Below, in pieces: positions 11,014 to 23,319 of a stretch of 64,000 nucleotides of DNA. Position numbers and translations under genes: made by a program. The notes beneath the pieces are model-generated. The model searched no databases. It saw only the letters and a program-made list of their open reading frames with translations, and was not told where the DNA came from. This DNA comes from Leucosporidium creatinivorum (lineage: Eukaryota > Basidiomycota > Microbotryomycetes > Leucosporidiales > Leucosporidiaceae), in the NCBI GenBank assembly GCA_001600635.1, contig BCKL01000004.1, positions 124,001 to 188,000 on the forward strand, read 5' to 3'. Positions within the stretch are counted from its first letter, which is position 1; every line of letters starts with the position of its first letter.

Positions 11014-11577
11014 ATGCGACCAGCGTGGCAATCTACACCACCTCCTCGTCAACCTCCACCTCACTCTTTATCCTCATCTCATTTCCCTCCTCCTTCCTCT
11101 TCTCTACTTCCCATCAACAACCACAATCATCACCATCATGGCCATTCCAGTCACTCGCATGGCCATAGTAGTACAGCACTCTTTGGTCAACCCGAGGACA
11201 AGCTACAAAGCGCGAGTACCGCCCTCGACAGGGTGATGGGATTGTTAGACGGCTTCGAGGTATGTGTCTTCTCTCTCTTGTTCTCTTTGGCTGGCGAGAG
11301 CGGGAGGGGGGAAGATACTGCTAGACTACAGGAGATTACTGGGGCTAGCCGAGGGTCAGGCTACAGCTAACAGGCAGAAGCGCGTCCAGCTCTCGAGAGG
11401 GACAAGAAGAAAGGGCGTACCGTCTCTCACCTTGGTGGCGAGGAGGCAGCTGGTGGGCTACAGGACTTTGAGTGGGCTCAGAGGGGCTACAAGGCTAGCT
11501 TCTTTGGGTGCTCGTTAAAGCCTCTGGCCCTCGAGCTGCTCCAAGCCGAGAGCAGTCCGCAGACCTGGAGCTGCTAG
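11014..11577 (+). CDS. Hypothetical small protein, weak model
   Basis: ATG at 11014 opens an 82-codon exon to 11259, followed by GTATGT and an acceptor at 11373, then 67 codons to TAG at 11577; the phases match. The N-terminal half is rich in proline, serine and histidine (a run of HNHHHHGHSSHSHGHSS). The end of exon 1 looks helical (ASTALDRVMGLLDGFE). No family recognised. It overlaps the end of a minus-strand model by 91 bp, so one of the two may be wrong. Confidence 0.35.
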
Positions 11578-11928
11578 CTCGACTCGAGGAGACGTGGACG
11601 CGCTCATCTGTTTGCGCTACGGCTACCTCGGGAGGGGTGGTCGGGGTGCAGATACCATGCCAGGAATCAGGTCTACGTCTCGGAGGAGTCTCACGAGCTG
11701 CAGAGGCAGAGATGGCGAGGCGACGACGAGAGCGACGAGGGAGCACGCGACTTGAGAGGGTTTGGGCGAGGCCTGTTGGAGGGCTTCGCTCGCCTCTCTG
11801 ATGCGCTCGTATAAGTCCTCTAGTGCTGTATGGACCAGTTGGATTTGGATCCCGCCGACTAGCCCGAGCTCGACGACCTTCGCGCGCTGCTGAGCGAGCG
11901 GGGGTCGCTGGCTCGTCGTGTTCGTCAT
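11487..11928 (-). CDS. Hypothetical helical protein, weak model
   Basis: ATG at 11928; exons 11928-11752, 11697-11656 and 11570-11487 join in phase to 100 residues. Exon 1 looks like a real helix (VHTALEDLYERIREASEALQQ), while exon 3 has no clear character. It is divergent from NOT4, with 150 bp between starts. It could be a small coiled-coil subunit of a larger complex, but I cannot assign it. The donors are weak (GTCGCG, GTATCT). Confidence 0.35.
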
Positions 11929-12080
11929 GGGATCTCTAGGACAAGGCTAGGGGGCGTGTGCTGGTCTCATCGATATCTCACCACACATTATCTCACGGGC
12001 CCCATCTCTCGAGCTCCCGCTAACCTTCCCTCTCCTCTCCATTCCCCTTCCTCTCGCCGCTTTGCAACCTGCAGGACGAC

Positions 12081-15000
12081 ATGGACTGCCCCCTCTGCCT
12101 CGAAGAGATGGACATCTCGGATCTCAACTTCAAGCCCTGTCCCTGTGGCTACCAGGTGCGTTCTTCTTTCCCCTTGCCTACGGCTCGGCCCCTCCCTCCT
12201 CGTCGACGGCGAGCTAAACTCCTCCTCTCTCCTTCTCCCTCCTCCTTTTCTCTCTCAACCACCGACCTCGAACTCGATCGCATCGCATCGTACCGCAACT
12301 CCGAACGCAACAGATCTGCCGCTTCTGCTACAACCACATCAAGGAGGACCTCAACAACCGTTGTCCGGCCTGTCGGGCGACGTACGATGATACCACTGTC
12401 GAGTTCAAGGCGATCAAGCCGGATGAGTGCGTCTGCCTTTCCTCCTACCTTGTCCCCCTTCCTCCTCGGCCCTCTTTCGCCTCGTCGAGGCTGACCTCGC
12501 TTGTCTCCCCCTTCCTCTCCCTCCCTCCCTCCCCTTCTTCTCCTCTCGCTGCTTTGCGCAGACTCAAGCGCCTCCAAGCGGCCAAAAAACTGCGCGACAA
12601 ACGGCGCAAGGACGAGGCGTTGACGGTCAAGAATATGGCGAATGTGCGCGTGAGGCAGCGGGCGCAGGTGCATATTCAGGGAATGACGACCAAGATCGCT
12701 AATGAGGATGTGAGTTGCCTTCTTTGGGCTTTGTGGGTGGAAGGGAGGAAGGGAGAAGAGGGAGAAGGGCGTGGGGGTGGGCGCCGCGATGAGGAGGAGA
12801 GCTGACCGAGTTTCGTCCTCTTCCTTCCTTCTTCCCCACACGCACCACCGAATCGCGCATTCTACTACTCATCACTCTCTCGTCAATCTGCCGTCCTTCA
12901 TCGCCGCCTCTGCCCTCCCCTCTCGCCCTCGCCGAACCCCTCCCTCCCTCCCTCTCCTCCCTCTCCCACCCCCAACAGACACTCAACCAACTCAAATCCA
13001 CCGACCAATTCGGCCAATACGGCAAAGTCGTCAAACTCTTCATGTCCAAGCGTTCCTCGACCGTCACCCAACCCGCCTCGACCCACCCCTTGTACCAACC
13101 CGTAAACGTCTACGTCAACTACCGCACCCCTTCCGAAGCTAGCGCTTGCATAGCCGCGATCGATGGGAGTACGACGGAGGATGGACATAAGTTGAAGGCG
13201 ATTTGGGGGACCACGAGGTATTGTCCTACTTGGTTGAAGGGGGGCAAATGTGGGAATGAGAATTGTATGCAGGCCCATGAGCCCGGGGAGGAGATTGAGG
13301 GATTGACGGGGCCGGCGACGAGGGATGAGATTTATACGTAGTGAGTTGGGCTGCTTCGCTGTTCTCTCTCTTCTTCTCGTCGTTGGGCTTGAGGAGGGAG
13401 GGGAGGGGCGGGGAAGCCGAGCAGGAGTCGAGGGCGATGGTAGGCGAGGGAGGGACGACGAGGACGATCCGCTGACCTTGTTCTCTCTCTACTCCCACTA
13501 CAGCCAAGCGATCAGCGATACCGACGTCGCGAGGTCCAAGGCTGCAGCCGCTTCCACCGCCGCCAAGAAGCCCGAAGGTGGGTCTTGGTCGTCCTCTCGC
13601 TCGCTCGCTCCTACTCCATCGCTTGCTTCCTCGCTAACCTCCTCCTTCCCCTCCCTCCCCCTCTCATCGCTCGCTCAGCCACCCTCCCCGCCACCGCCTC
13701 CTGGGCGTCCAAGAACGCCCCTCCCCTCCCCACGCCGCACATTCTACCATTCAACGCGTCGCTCCCCCCTCTCTCGGCATCCATCAAACCCCCCGTCGTG
13801 CACCCGCAGAGGGCGCCCACGATTCCGGTTTCGAAGCCCCAGAATTATCCGCTGCCTGCTAGGCCGAGCTCGAGGCAGAATAGGAAGGAGAGGGAGGAGA
13901 GGGAGAGGAGGGAGAAGAGGGAGAGGGAGGAGAAGGAGAGGGAGGGGGAGGAGGGAGAGGGACAGCGGGAGGAGGAGGAGGAGGAGGAGCAGGTCGACGA
14001 GCCAGCCCCGTCGGCGGTCGAGGATTCCGAGCCCATCGCTTCCTCCTCCACTCCTCCTTCGCCTTCCCCCCTCGCCAACGGCCTCACCACCCCCTCGACG
14101 ACCCTCCCCCTCTCAAACGGCCACTACACCCCGCCACCCCCCTCTCAACCCCAATTCCCCGAGCTCGAATTCGGCGAGGGAGCCTTCAGCTTTTCCCTCA
14201 ACCTCGACGTCAAGGGCAAAGGCCGAGCTCACCCCCTCGTCAACGGATCGGGTGCTACGCCCTCTTCCACCGACGAGACTTTCTCTTCCACCGACGAGAC
14301 TTTGGAGGACCCACAGCGGGCGGCGGCGCCAGAGTTCGCTACCGCCAACCTGGGCGAGGGCTTTCGCTCCCAGTCGACCGCAGAAATGCAGGGCGTCACG
14401 GCTGCGGCGCTCTACCCGCCGACATTATTCCCGCCCAACCACTTTCAGCCGACCCCGAGTTATCTCGGCTCGTTTGATCCTTTTGCCGACTCGTCGCTCA
14501 GTAGCGGAGGAGGAGGGTTCGGCTTCGGCGCAGGAGGAGGAGGATTTGGGCTGCCAAGTCCGTTCGCCGAGGATCCTCACTCGAACTCCAACTCGCCGCC
14601 GCCCGGGGGTGGCGTGGGAGAGGATATGTCGAGGAGGAGTTCGAGGTTTGGGTTTGCTAGAAGGGCGAGCTCGGGCGTTGGGCAGGCGCCACAGGGAGGA
14701 GGAACAGCGGGGGTGGCGAGTGGTCAGCAGGCGAAGAATGAGTTTGCGCAGGCGATGAGTCGGTTGGGATTCGGCGTGGCGGGGTTGAATGGCGGGAGGG
14801 AGAGCCCAGCGCCTCCTCCGCCTCCGGGAATTGGGCTCGGCGTTCCAGGAGGAGGAGGAGGAGGAGGATCGCCATTCGCTCCTCCCGGGATCGGCATGCC
14901 CCACCCGCACCAGCAACAACGACCTCCCTCGACCTCTTCGATCGGCTACTCGGCGCTCCCTCCCCTTCCCCTCGCCTCCCCCTCGGCTTCGGCAGACCTC

Positions 15001-15872
15001 ACTCGCACCTCCTCCACTTCGGACCATACCTCCCTTTGGCCAGGCGTCAACCTCTCGCACCCCTCCCCCTCGCCTCACTCGCAGCAAGCCCCTGGTTATC
15101 CCACCAACGGCGCTGGCTCGACCTTCCCTCCCGGCGTGCTGCGATCCCTCGCCTCCCCCTCCGCATCGACCACCTCCTCCCCGCAACTCTCGCCCCGAGC
15201 CATGGCTCGCGGCCCCTACTCTACCGGCGGGCCACCCGGCGTCGGAGGAGCAGCGAGCAGCGCCCTACCCCCCGGCATCTCGCTCTCGAGGACGCCCATC
15301 CCGGCGGCGAGTTTCCCCCTCCCTCCTCCTGCGCCCAGGCCCAGTGGACAGCAGAGTACGATTGTTGGGAAAGAGGATTTGTTGGCGTTGATTGCCAAGG
15401 CGCAGGCAAGCGCGCCGAAGCAGGTGCAGCAGCAGGGTGAGTTTCCTCTCGGCTTCTCTCTTTCTCGCTTGAGCGCTTGAGGGGGAGGATGGGAGCTGAC
15501 GATGTTCGATGATGATGATGATGATGATGATGCACAGAGCCCCACCCCTTCTTCTCGGACCCAGCAATTCTCAACGCCCGTCTCGCCTCTGTTTCCAACT
15601 CGGGCAACTCGGCTCCTTCGCCGACTCAGCAACACATGCCCCAACAGCAGCAGCAGCAGCAGCAGCAGTACTACGCCCAACATCAGCAGCAGCAGTACTC
15701 GCTCGACCCACAACAGCAGTACCGCCCTCCTTTCGACCCTCAGCAGCAGCAGTTCGCTGCAGCGGGATACTCGCTCCCTCCGCCGCCGGGGGTGAGGCCT
15801 CCTTCGGCGCACTATCAGCAACAGCAGCAGCAGCAACAGCAGCAGCTGTATAGGAATGGTGGAAAGGCGTAA
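12081..15872 (+). CDS. NOT4: CCR4-NOT E3 ubiquitin ligase Not4
   Basis: RING ubiquitin ligase of the CCR4-NOT complex, acting in translation quality control and mRNA turnover. Seven exons (12081-12155, 12314-12426, 12562-12709, 12979-13340, 13504-13577, 13679-15436, 15538-15872) join in phase to 954 residues. The C4C4-type RING opens at residue 3 (CPLCLEEMDISD, CPCGYQICRFCYNHI, NRCPACR). A coiled basic helix follows, then an RRM with VHIQGMT and VNVYVNYRT, and a CCCH finger CPTWLKGGKCGNENCMQAHE. The tail of about 700 residues is disordered: a run of arginine/glutamate, many glycine and proline runs, and polyglutamine near the end. The start is the first ATG before the RING; an upstream exon beyond an acceptor at 12074 is possible. 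Confidence 0.93.
15508..15532 (+). repeat. (GAT)n microsatellite in NOT4 last intron
   Basis: Eight tandem GAT units within the last NOT4 intron, a few bases before the acceptor at 15537. Confidence 0.8.
15641..15848 (+). repeat. CAG-rich polyglutamine tract
   Basis: Runs of CAG/CAA in the last NOT4 exon encode five glutamine tracts of three to nine residues; the longest are at both ends of the region. Likely length-variable. Confidence 0.8.
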
Positions 15873-16072
15873 TCCTGTGTAGCTCTCCCCTCCCCCTTCT
15901 CTCGTCTCGGCTCAATCCGACTCCTTCTCATCCCCATCTCCCTCACGAACCCTCTAGCTCCCCCTCTCCTCCCCTCGTCTCTCGAACAGGGTCGTGAAAA
16001 CAACTGGTGCGCAATCGTCTCTCTCGGAACTGTTGGCTCGTTGCGAGAGAGTAGAGAGAATGGCGAAGCGAG

Positions 16073-16657
16073 CTTCGGCCAAGGCCGCTGGCGAGCTCGG
16101 TTGCGGCTCCGCTCGAGCTCAAGCAGGAAAAGGACGGCGATCTCGACTGCACGCTCGATTCTCTGTGTTCGAGCTGCCAGCCGACCCTCCCTGAGCGACA
16201 GAGCAGAACCCCTTGTCCTGCTCGAGGCGGAAGGGCAAAGCGAGGACTTGAAAGTTGGCCGTCGAGCTCACTCTCTCTCCCACCCTCACCTCGTCTTCTG
16301 CGCTTTCGACTCGCTCTCGCTGGCTGAACAGGAATCGAAGCCACTGGAAGCTGTACTGGACTACTGCTACACCTCTACACCCCTACACCTCACCTCGCCG
16401 CTCTCTCGCCCGCCCTCCCGACGCTTTCCCTTCCTCGTCACCCTCTCGCCGACTAGCTCGCTTGCTGCTGGAAGCTCGGACGTCGGTAACTCACAGCACT
16501 GTATCAGACTAGCTAGGTGAGTATCTTGCACCTCTGCTTGGCCCTTCCCAGCTCTTCTTGCCTCGAGGCAGCGGCTCGACTTGGAGGACGGACGTCGAGT
16601 CGAAAGGCCTCGAGCTCATGTTTTGCTGGTCGATTTCGCAGGTCGCCGAAGCTCGCT
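16073..16657 (+). repeat. F-box 5' module, copy 2
   Basis: Same block as ahead of the gene at 8328-9566, in direct orientation before the next F-box-like gene. Its 5'UTR intron runs from GTGAGT at 16517 to the acceptor at 16641, 16 nt before the leader ATG. Confidence 0.8.
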
Positions 16658-17957
16658 ATGGACCCTCAAGCCTCGAAGCTGGAGCAGGCGAACAGTGAGA
16701 TGGTAAATTATCTCAGTGTGCGAGACCAGCGCCGAGCGCTTGAGCTGACCGGTTGGGGGCCTCCCTCGATCCACTCTGCAGGCGACTTCCGCCTTCGCTC
16801 TACCCTCCTCCTTCTCCTTCACCTTCGCCTCCCTCACACTCCAGCTCCCCAAGCCCAAGACCTTCAATCATCTTCCCGACGAGCTGCTGGACGACGTTGC
16901 GGCGTTCGTTCGCGCCGAGGACCTTCTCCACCTCGCCCTCGTCGAGCGCCGACTCGTCACACCTGCTCGCAAGAAGATGGAATGGCGCGCCAAAGGGTTC
17001 CAGTCCCTCACCGACTTCGCTACCGCCCTTTTGGTCAACACCGAGCTCGCCCTAGCAGTCCGAGTCGCGCGACTGGAGGACGGCGATGCCCACCAGCCCC
17101 CGTCGGCAGAAGACGGCCTGTTTTGCACCATCCCCGAGGCGCGTGCGATGGTACTCGTCCTCGCGGGGTGTACCAGGCTTCGCCAGCTGACGATCATTGC
17201 GGCGCCGAACGATTTGCCGGAGCAAAGTAACCTCATGCGAGCACTCGGCCGCCTCACCGCTCTCACCGTCGTACACCTTCAAAACTCACCTATCCATCTT
17301 TCCGCTTTCAAGCTGGCAGCACCCGCTTTCCAATCGCTGCACACATTGGCTTGTTCCGTCCAGCTGGATTCGGCGCCCGGCGCTGTCGCCGACCCCTTGC
17401 CCGCCATGGAGATGGACCGCTGCTCCGTCAAGGAGCTGAATCTCTGCGTGTCCCCGATGCCCATGGAAGCCCTCTCTCCTCTCCTCCACTCCCTCGCTGA
17501 TCAAGCCGAGATTTTCGAGCTCGTCTGGGCCGGGCTGGTCGCGCCACGTCCGCCCACTTATGCCGAGCTTAACACCGTCCTAGCTCCGTACATCGCTACA
17601 GCCGCCCACCGCCACTTCGCCCTCCAGACGCTCATCTCGAAGCCGGACATGGAGGATCGGCGAGCCTTGAACATCCCGCCAGGCGTCGGATGGGTCTACT
17701 TCAGCCTGAGCACGACCACGAGCGTCGACGTCGGCGGGACGGTGCTCGAACTCCACGGTTCGTCGCAGGTGATGAGCACGGGATGTTGGGAGAACTGTAG
17801 CGTCGACCTTGAGGACGTGATTGGGAGCGGATGGGCGACTAAGTCGCGCTTGCGCAACGTTTGGGCACATTACGGTAAGGATTGGACGTTGATGGATCGG
17901 ATGGAGCTTAATATGATGTGCGCTTGTGTGGGAGCGCGTGTTTTGTGGGTGGAGTAG
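16658..17957 (+). CDS. F-box/LRR-like protein, intact
   Basis: Two exons (16658-16702 and 16782-17957) give 406 residues. Exon 1 is the family leader MDPQASKLEQANSEM. The F-box-like region NHLPDELLDDVAAFVRAEDL and LALVERRLVTPARKK follows after about 40 residues, then leucine-rich segments (LRQLTIIAAPNDL, RCSVKELNLCV), the family PPGVGWVYF motif and a C-terminal domain ending ARVLWVE. By family logic it would bind Skp1 through the F-box and a substrate through the repeats. No stop or frameshift. The substrate is unknown. Confidence 0.8.
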
Positions 17958-18092
17958 CTCGAGAAGCTCGGACGATGGGGACCGAGGAACAGAAGCCTTC
18001 CAGCCTAGCTACTGCAGTGGAGTTCATAGCATACCTCAGCCTAACAAGGGCATATCAGTCAGCGAGCAAGCTCCAGTCAGCCCGGTTCAAAG

Positions 18093-18829
18093 CTAACAGC
18101 GAGGCGCATCGCCGAGGAGGACCCTCGCAAAGGGCGGCTGGCAGATTTGATATCGAGCAGCTAATTCACCAGTTCTCTTCCGCTTGCTGTCATACTCTCC
18201 CGCAGGCGCTGTCGAAAAGATAGGTGCACGCTGCACTCTCAAATCCCTACGCCGCAGTCCCTCCCCTCCCACAGGTCCCTCCCCACCCTCCCGCTCCCCC
18301 TCCCCTCCCACCACCACCAGCACCTCCTCCTCTCCCCCGCCTCTCCTCCTCCCACCCTTCCTCTCCCCTCCCCCTCTTCCACCAGGCAGCACTCCCCCTC
18401 CCGCCACAATTGCCGCCGCCAAAGCAGGAGGAAGCGAGAGCTCAATGGTGATGGTTGATTTCTGGCGGGTTTGGAGGTGGATGTCGGCGTCCTGTGCATC
18501 GGTTGATCGAGCGAGATCAAGTATGAGCGGGAGCGAGGCGGGAGTGAAGGGGAGGAAGCATCAGCGCCGAGCTCTCCCCAGTCTCAACTGCCTCAAGCGA
18601 GAAAGAGCTCACCTCATCATCCGGCTCGACCTCATCCGCCACGATCTGCGTCCCCGTCAAGACTCTCATCTCCACTACATTCTCCCCCGCTCCCACATCA
18701 GCAGGGGAAGCCGCTCCTCCGGGAAGGGCATCGCGGATGGCCATAGCGAGGGAGAGCGCGAGTGGGATGGCGGCGCCCATGAAGTGGATGTGGAGGGTGG
18801 TGCAGCTGTTGGGTGTAGTATGGTGGATT
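18093..18829 (-). CDS. RNase P/MRP subunit Pop7/Rpp20-like, 5' end missing
   Basis: An Alba-type core, LHIHFMGAAIPLALSLAMAI, leads to VVEMRVLTGTQIVADEVEP; after an intron (donor at 18612, acceptor at 18492) DADIHLQTRQKSTITIELSL follows. This order (helix, strand, DEVEP/DELEP, basic STITI strand) is that of Pop7/Rpp20. The usual 50-60 residues before the core are not found: there is no ATG or donor in phase within several hundred bases upstream, so the copy looks 5'-truncated or starts at an unusual site. The last 110 residues are glycine/glutamate/arginine-rich and unlike the family. The upstream limit given is the point where the match fades. Confidence 0.5.
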
Positions 18830-19783
18830 GAGTGAGGGGAGAAGGGAGGAGGGAAGGAGAGGCGAACGGATAGAGGAAGATGGTAAGCGCCGACGCTAAG
18901 GAACGTCTTAGAGCACTGTTGTCGAGGTCGATATGAAGTGATAGCGGCTCAGAGAATTCTACGCTGCTACGGCAGCGCCACGTCTCATCGAAAGCGAAGG
19001 CAGCAGCGGCGCAAGTGAGAGGCGAAACATCGCCCGAGCCGAGCTGGCAGAGCTAAGACGCTGACTCCGGGCGATCGCTCCGTCAATCCCCGTCGCGCGC
19101 TAGTTGGACAAGCGACTACAAACCGCTCGGTACCACGCGCGCTCGCTTCCCGTCGAAGAGCGAACGCGCGGGGAAGGGAAGCGAGTCACCGTCTCAGAAG
19201 TAGCGAAATCCCTTCTTTGAAAGATATGAAAGGCGTAGCTGGGATGCCCAAATCTAGTTCATCTCGCGAGGCGTCGAGGCCCTCGCAATTTACGAAGCAG
19301 TACCTCTCCCTGGCTGGATGATCGCCGTCGCTCCTAGTCGTCCAAGAGCGCCAGCTACCATGGCCGAGAAGAGGCTGTTTCACCGCAGGGCACTGAACGG
19401 TCAGCTCTCAGAAGATCCGACCGGCAAAATGCTTCAAGAACAGCTCCACGCAGCTCGACTTGCGCCGAGCAGCGAAAGATCTGAACGCCGGCTCCTCGCT
19501 AGATCCTATCATGCCCTCGATCTGCAAGCGCAGGCTGACCTTAGGAGCGCGTTCGAAAAATCATCCAGCTCGACTTGGTACACTTCGCCCGTCGACCTTG
19601 CCCTTGGTTGGCGAGGCGACGACCGAGGTAACGCAAGGAGCGAAGCTGCTCCGTAAGCGATGGGCACCGCGAGATCATCTCGTTTGTAAAAGAGGATAGT
19701 GAGGACAACGAAAGAGAGTACTCCTGGGCGAACATCGTCGTCCGACTGTACCCTCAGCTCGATCTCATCGGGTTCCCCCCCCC
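18830..19783. other. Unexplained region before assembly gap
   Basis: No ORF with family features, no RNA gene seen. It ends in a run of C directly before the gap. Confidence 0.4.
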
Positions 19784-19938
19784 NNNNNNNNNNNNNNNNN
19801 NNNNNNNNNNNNNNNNNNNNNNNNNNNNNNNNNNNNNNNNNNNNNNNNNNNNNNNNNNNNNNNNNNNNNNNNNNNNNNNNNNNNNNNNNNNNNNNNNNNN
19901 NNNNNNNNNNNNNNNNNNNNNNNNNNNNNNNNNNNNNN
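19784..19938. other. Assembly gap (155 N)
   Basis: Undetermined bases following a C homopolymer. Confidence 0.99.
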
Positions 19939-20689
19939 TCTCCTCCTCAGCGCAGGATCCCTCCGGTCGGAGACAAGCTGGGTTCTTGTGCTGAAGCTAG
20001 GGGACGTCCAGGCTCGTCAACATATCCAAGCCAAATCGCCTCGGGTGCCAAGCCCAAGGATCCTGTCGTTCACGGGCGCGAGTGTGTCGCGGCGCCGAGC
20101 ACCGCTGGACGCTCGAAGCTGGATGTTGGTGGCTCCGAGCCGAAGATGGTCGCAAGATGTTGGCATTCCTGCTGTGAGAGCAGCGTACAAGAGCACTCGC
20201 AAGCAAGCAAGCCAACCCCTGCTCGGCGCCGAACAGAAGCCAAACTCGCTCGTCGAGCTTCCAGCGCCGCTCAAACCTCCAGTAAAGCTCTCCGCACATG
20301 TAGGACGGAAGTAGGGAGGGACAAGGCAAGCGACTCACGAGTTCAGCCCTCCGGTACCCTCCAAAGCCCATCTCCCCCCTTCTCGTCACCGAGATCTCTT
20401 CTACCGTGGCTCCGTCTCTAAGATCCTTGGCTATGCAGGCGATGTCAGCGCCGGAGAGAGCCGAATTGGGCCGAATGAGCTTGGAGGACTCGGAGGAAAG
20501 GGGACGGTCGTGAGAGAGGCGGCGAAGGGTTCCCGGGACGAAGGCGGGGGCGGTGAGATACTAAATCGAGTACAAATCAGCTGCTGCTCAGCCGCCGCCG
20601 CCAGCCCCGAGCCTTGTCCAGCTTCCCAAGCTCGAGCGGGCGATTCTCAGCCCGTGCGTCGCTCTGCAGTCTGTACTCACCTGCAGCCC
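19939..20689. other. Unexplained region after gap
   Basis: Only short unshared ORFs; nothing recognised. Confidence 0.4.
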
Positions 20690-21137
20690 TTTCCCCTAGC
20701 CTATCTTCCTACCAGCTCACTACTACCGAGATCCATCCCTTGCTGTAGCGAAGTCGAGGCTGTGAAACGAGCCGAGGTTTTGGGGAGGAGCGAGAGAGAG
20801 GTGGAGCGCATTCGGCGGAGGGAGAGTAAGCTGGCGAGAGCTGTAGGGAAGTCGTTGGGTAGTCTGATTAGGATTCGGACTGCTCTCATAGTGTCCTCCA
20901 GCTCTCCTTCCGCTCATCAGCGAACTGAGCCCCTCTCGCCCTCCCCTTCAACTCAGCTCAGCTCGCGAGCTCCAGTCGCTCTTCTGCTTCCTGCTACATC
21001 TGTCGCTTCTTCTCGTCGCTCTCATCTCCGACTCGTACTCGACTATAAGTCGACAGGACTGCTCACTCGCTAGCTCGGATCGACTACAGAAGCTACAGAC
21101 TCGCTCGCTCGCTCGAACCGCGCTGAAAGCTGGAGAG
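20690..21137 (+). repeat. F-box 5' module, second type, copy 1
   Basis: About 450 bp ahead of an F-box pseudogene. It aligns with 55426-55870 on the other strand, ahead of the gene at 53993-55425 (for example CCCCTAGCCTATCTTCCTA and CGAGATC...CTGCTGTA in both). It differs from the 560-bp module of the other five genes. A helical reading frame in this copy is broken in the other, so it is not coding. Confidence 0.7.
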
Positions 21138-22540
21138 ATGGACAAGCTCGAAGCTGGAACGCGTGAGGAGGCTGGAGGTGCTAGCGAGGATCAGAGGTGA
21201 GTATTTGATGCTACTGCTGCTCGTCAGTAGCTCGTCGATATGCTCACCTGCAGAAGCGCTGACTGATTCTCTCCTCATCGCTCAACAGTGCTCCGCGTGC
21301 TGCTGTAGAGTTGCTCGGAAGCTCGACGGCGAGTTTGGACCCTGCTGAGGTGGGTATACCGCTCTCCTGTGGTTTCGGCCCCGCAACTAACGCAGCTTCA
21401 CCCGCAGAACCCCTCCGCCGACTCGAGCACTCGCAGTACGTCGCCAACGTGCAGCACTGCATCTCTCAGCTCAGCATCGCTCCCGCTCGAACCCCAACCT
21501 CCATCAACGACCTCCCCGACGAACTCTTTGACGCCATCGCCGCTTTCGTTCCTCCCGCCGACCTTCGCAAGCTCGCTCTCGCATCTCGTCGCTGGCGAGA
21601 GCCTGCGCACCGACAAGCCACCTGGAGAGCATACGGCCTGAGCGATCTCCTCTCCTTTTCTGACCTACTGTTGGAGCACCCGCGACTCCGCCCACTCGTC
21701 CTCGATGTCAAACTCGGCATCACTGAGACCAAACCTCTCGTCGGCCGTGATACCCTTCCGGCCTTCAGCGACATCCTCGCCACTCGAGTGATCAAGCTCA
21801 TCCTACAAGAGATGCCTACCGTCCAGCGCGTCGATCTCGGCACCATCGCATCGGACGTCGAAACTCAGAGGGGCTTGATGAGCACCGTGGGCAAGCTCCA
21901 TTCGCTACGGTCGTTCAGAATCTTCCAGACCGAATATCTCGACCTTGATGCTTTCCTCTGTGGACTGCCAGCCTTCCGCTCCATCACCATGCTTCGCCTC
22001 GGACTTCGAAGCGACTCTTCGCTACCTCTCCCTCGCCTACCAGCGTGCTCCATCGACAACTGGGAGATCTCTATGCAAGGCATCGAGAGATACTGCTCGC
22101 CTCGCTTGCCAGCCACTCTCGTGAAATCATGGTAATCCTCGACAGCAGCGGTACGCAGCCGCCCCTCACCAGCGCCGAGGTCGGGAACATCTGCCTCCCC
22201 TACGTTATCGCGATTGAGCGCTTCACTTGGAGTGATCACAGGTCCCAACATTGACTACCGACCACCGCCAACAGCTCTCCCCCCCGCCGTTGCGTGGGTG
22301 CAAACAGAGTTCAGGCTGCAACTTCTGGAGCGGCCGCATTCGTCTACGCTCTTCTCCGCGGGACGCGCGGCCAACAGGGTCGAGCACCTCAGTAGCCTGA
22401 GAGCCGGCTTTTACGCCGCTGCGGGCTATCTTAACCAGACCGAGATGCTTGCGGGAGGACGAAGCGCGTGGGGCAAGAAATACGTCGCCGAACTCAACAT
22501 GATGGCGGACCATGTGCACTCGGCAATCGAGTGGTACTGA
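21138..22540 (+). pseudogene. F-box/LRR-like pseudogene
   Basis: Exons 1 and 2 (21138-21196, 21289-21349) have exactly the lengths, 59 and 61 nt, of the first two exons of the gene at 53993-55425. Exon 3 (from 21408) has the F-box-like core INDLPDELFDAIAAFVPPADL and SRRWREPAHRQATW, then leucine-rich segments. Compared with the intact relative, the frame shifts about three times: early in exon 3 (a missing G near 21423), near 22090 where ILLASLASHSREI moves to another frame, and near 22235 before PAVAWVQTEF. The C-terminus HSAIEWY is still legible. Inactive or heavily altered copy. Confidence 0.75.
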
Positions 22541-22769
22541 CGGTGATTGATGAGTGTGAGCGTTTGACTGGTCTCGCTGGAGAGTGGTCTGCTGATGTGC
22601 TTTGCCGCGCTCGCAGGATACAGAGCTGCTCGGCGGAGGTCGAAGGGAGTTGTAGAGCGAGGTGCTTGCTCGCTGGGTTTGCTTCAGGGTGCTAGTGCCG
22701 TAAGACGCTGTTTTACTATCAGTGTGATGAAGCGAGACCGAGAGTGCGAGTGTAGAGCAGGGCTAAGAG

Positions 22770-23319
22770 CGATGGCTTCGGCGAAGGCGGCTGGCGAGCT
22801 CGGCCTTGGCTGAGTTCGAGGTCAAGCGGGAAGACATGGATGATTCGGGTGTACAGTCTCTTGTCTCTGCTGGAAGCTCGAAGGAGAGGTCTACAGAGCA
22901 AAGAGACGCACCCCCTTGTTCGGCTCGAGGCCGAAGGGGAGGCGAGGAGTTAGCCTTCGAGCTCTCTCTCCTCCACGCCATCACCTCGTCTTCTGCGCTT
23001 CCGACTCGCTCTCGCTGGAGGAGGACTTCGAAGTTGCTGGAAGCTCTACTGGACGACTGCAACATCCCTCTACCTCCCTTAGTCGCTCCCTCGCCCGCTT
23101 TCTCAACGGTTTCCTCCTCCTCGTCACCCTTTCCTCGACTCGCTCGCTCGCTGCTAGAAGCTTGGACCCCGTGCTCTCAGCGCTTGATTTGAGTAGCCAG
23201 GTGAGTGATCTGCACCACTGCTCTGCCCCTCCCAGCTCTCCCCCCCTCGACAGAGCACCTCGACGCTGGAAAGGACGGACGGGCGAATGGGCTCGAGCTC
23301 ATGTTTTGCTCGCGCAGAC
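22770..23319 (+). repeat. F-box 5' module, copy 3
   Basis: Same family of blocks as at 9583-10145. Its 5'UTR intron lies between GTGAGT at 23201 and the acceptor at 23317, two nt before the ATG. Confidence 0.75.

Noticed and set aside
14425-15186. Long antisense frame across NOT4
   Set aside because: Lies wholly within a well-supported coding exon of biased composition; no family features.
18224-18451. Proline-rich plus-strand protein
   Set aside because: It is the complement of the glycine/glutamate-rich tail of the POP7-like gene, whose Alba core supports the minus strand.
20741-20880. Coiled-coil exon upstream of the F-box pseudogene
   Set aside because: Its counterpart ahead of the intact relative is interrupted by stops, so it is probably non-coding.
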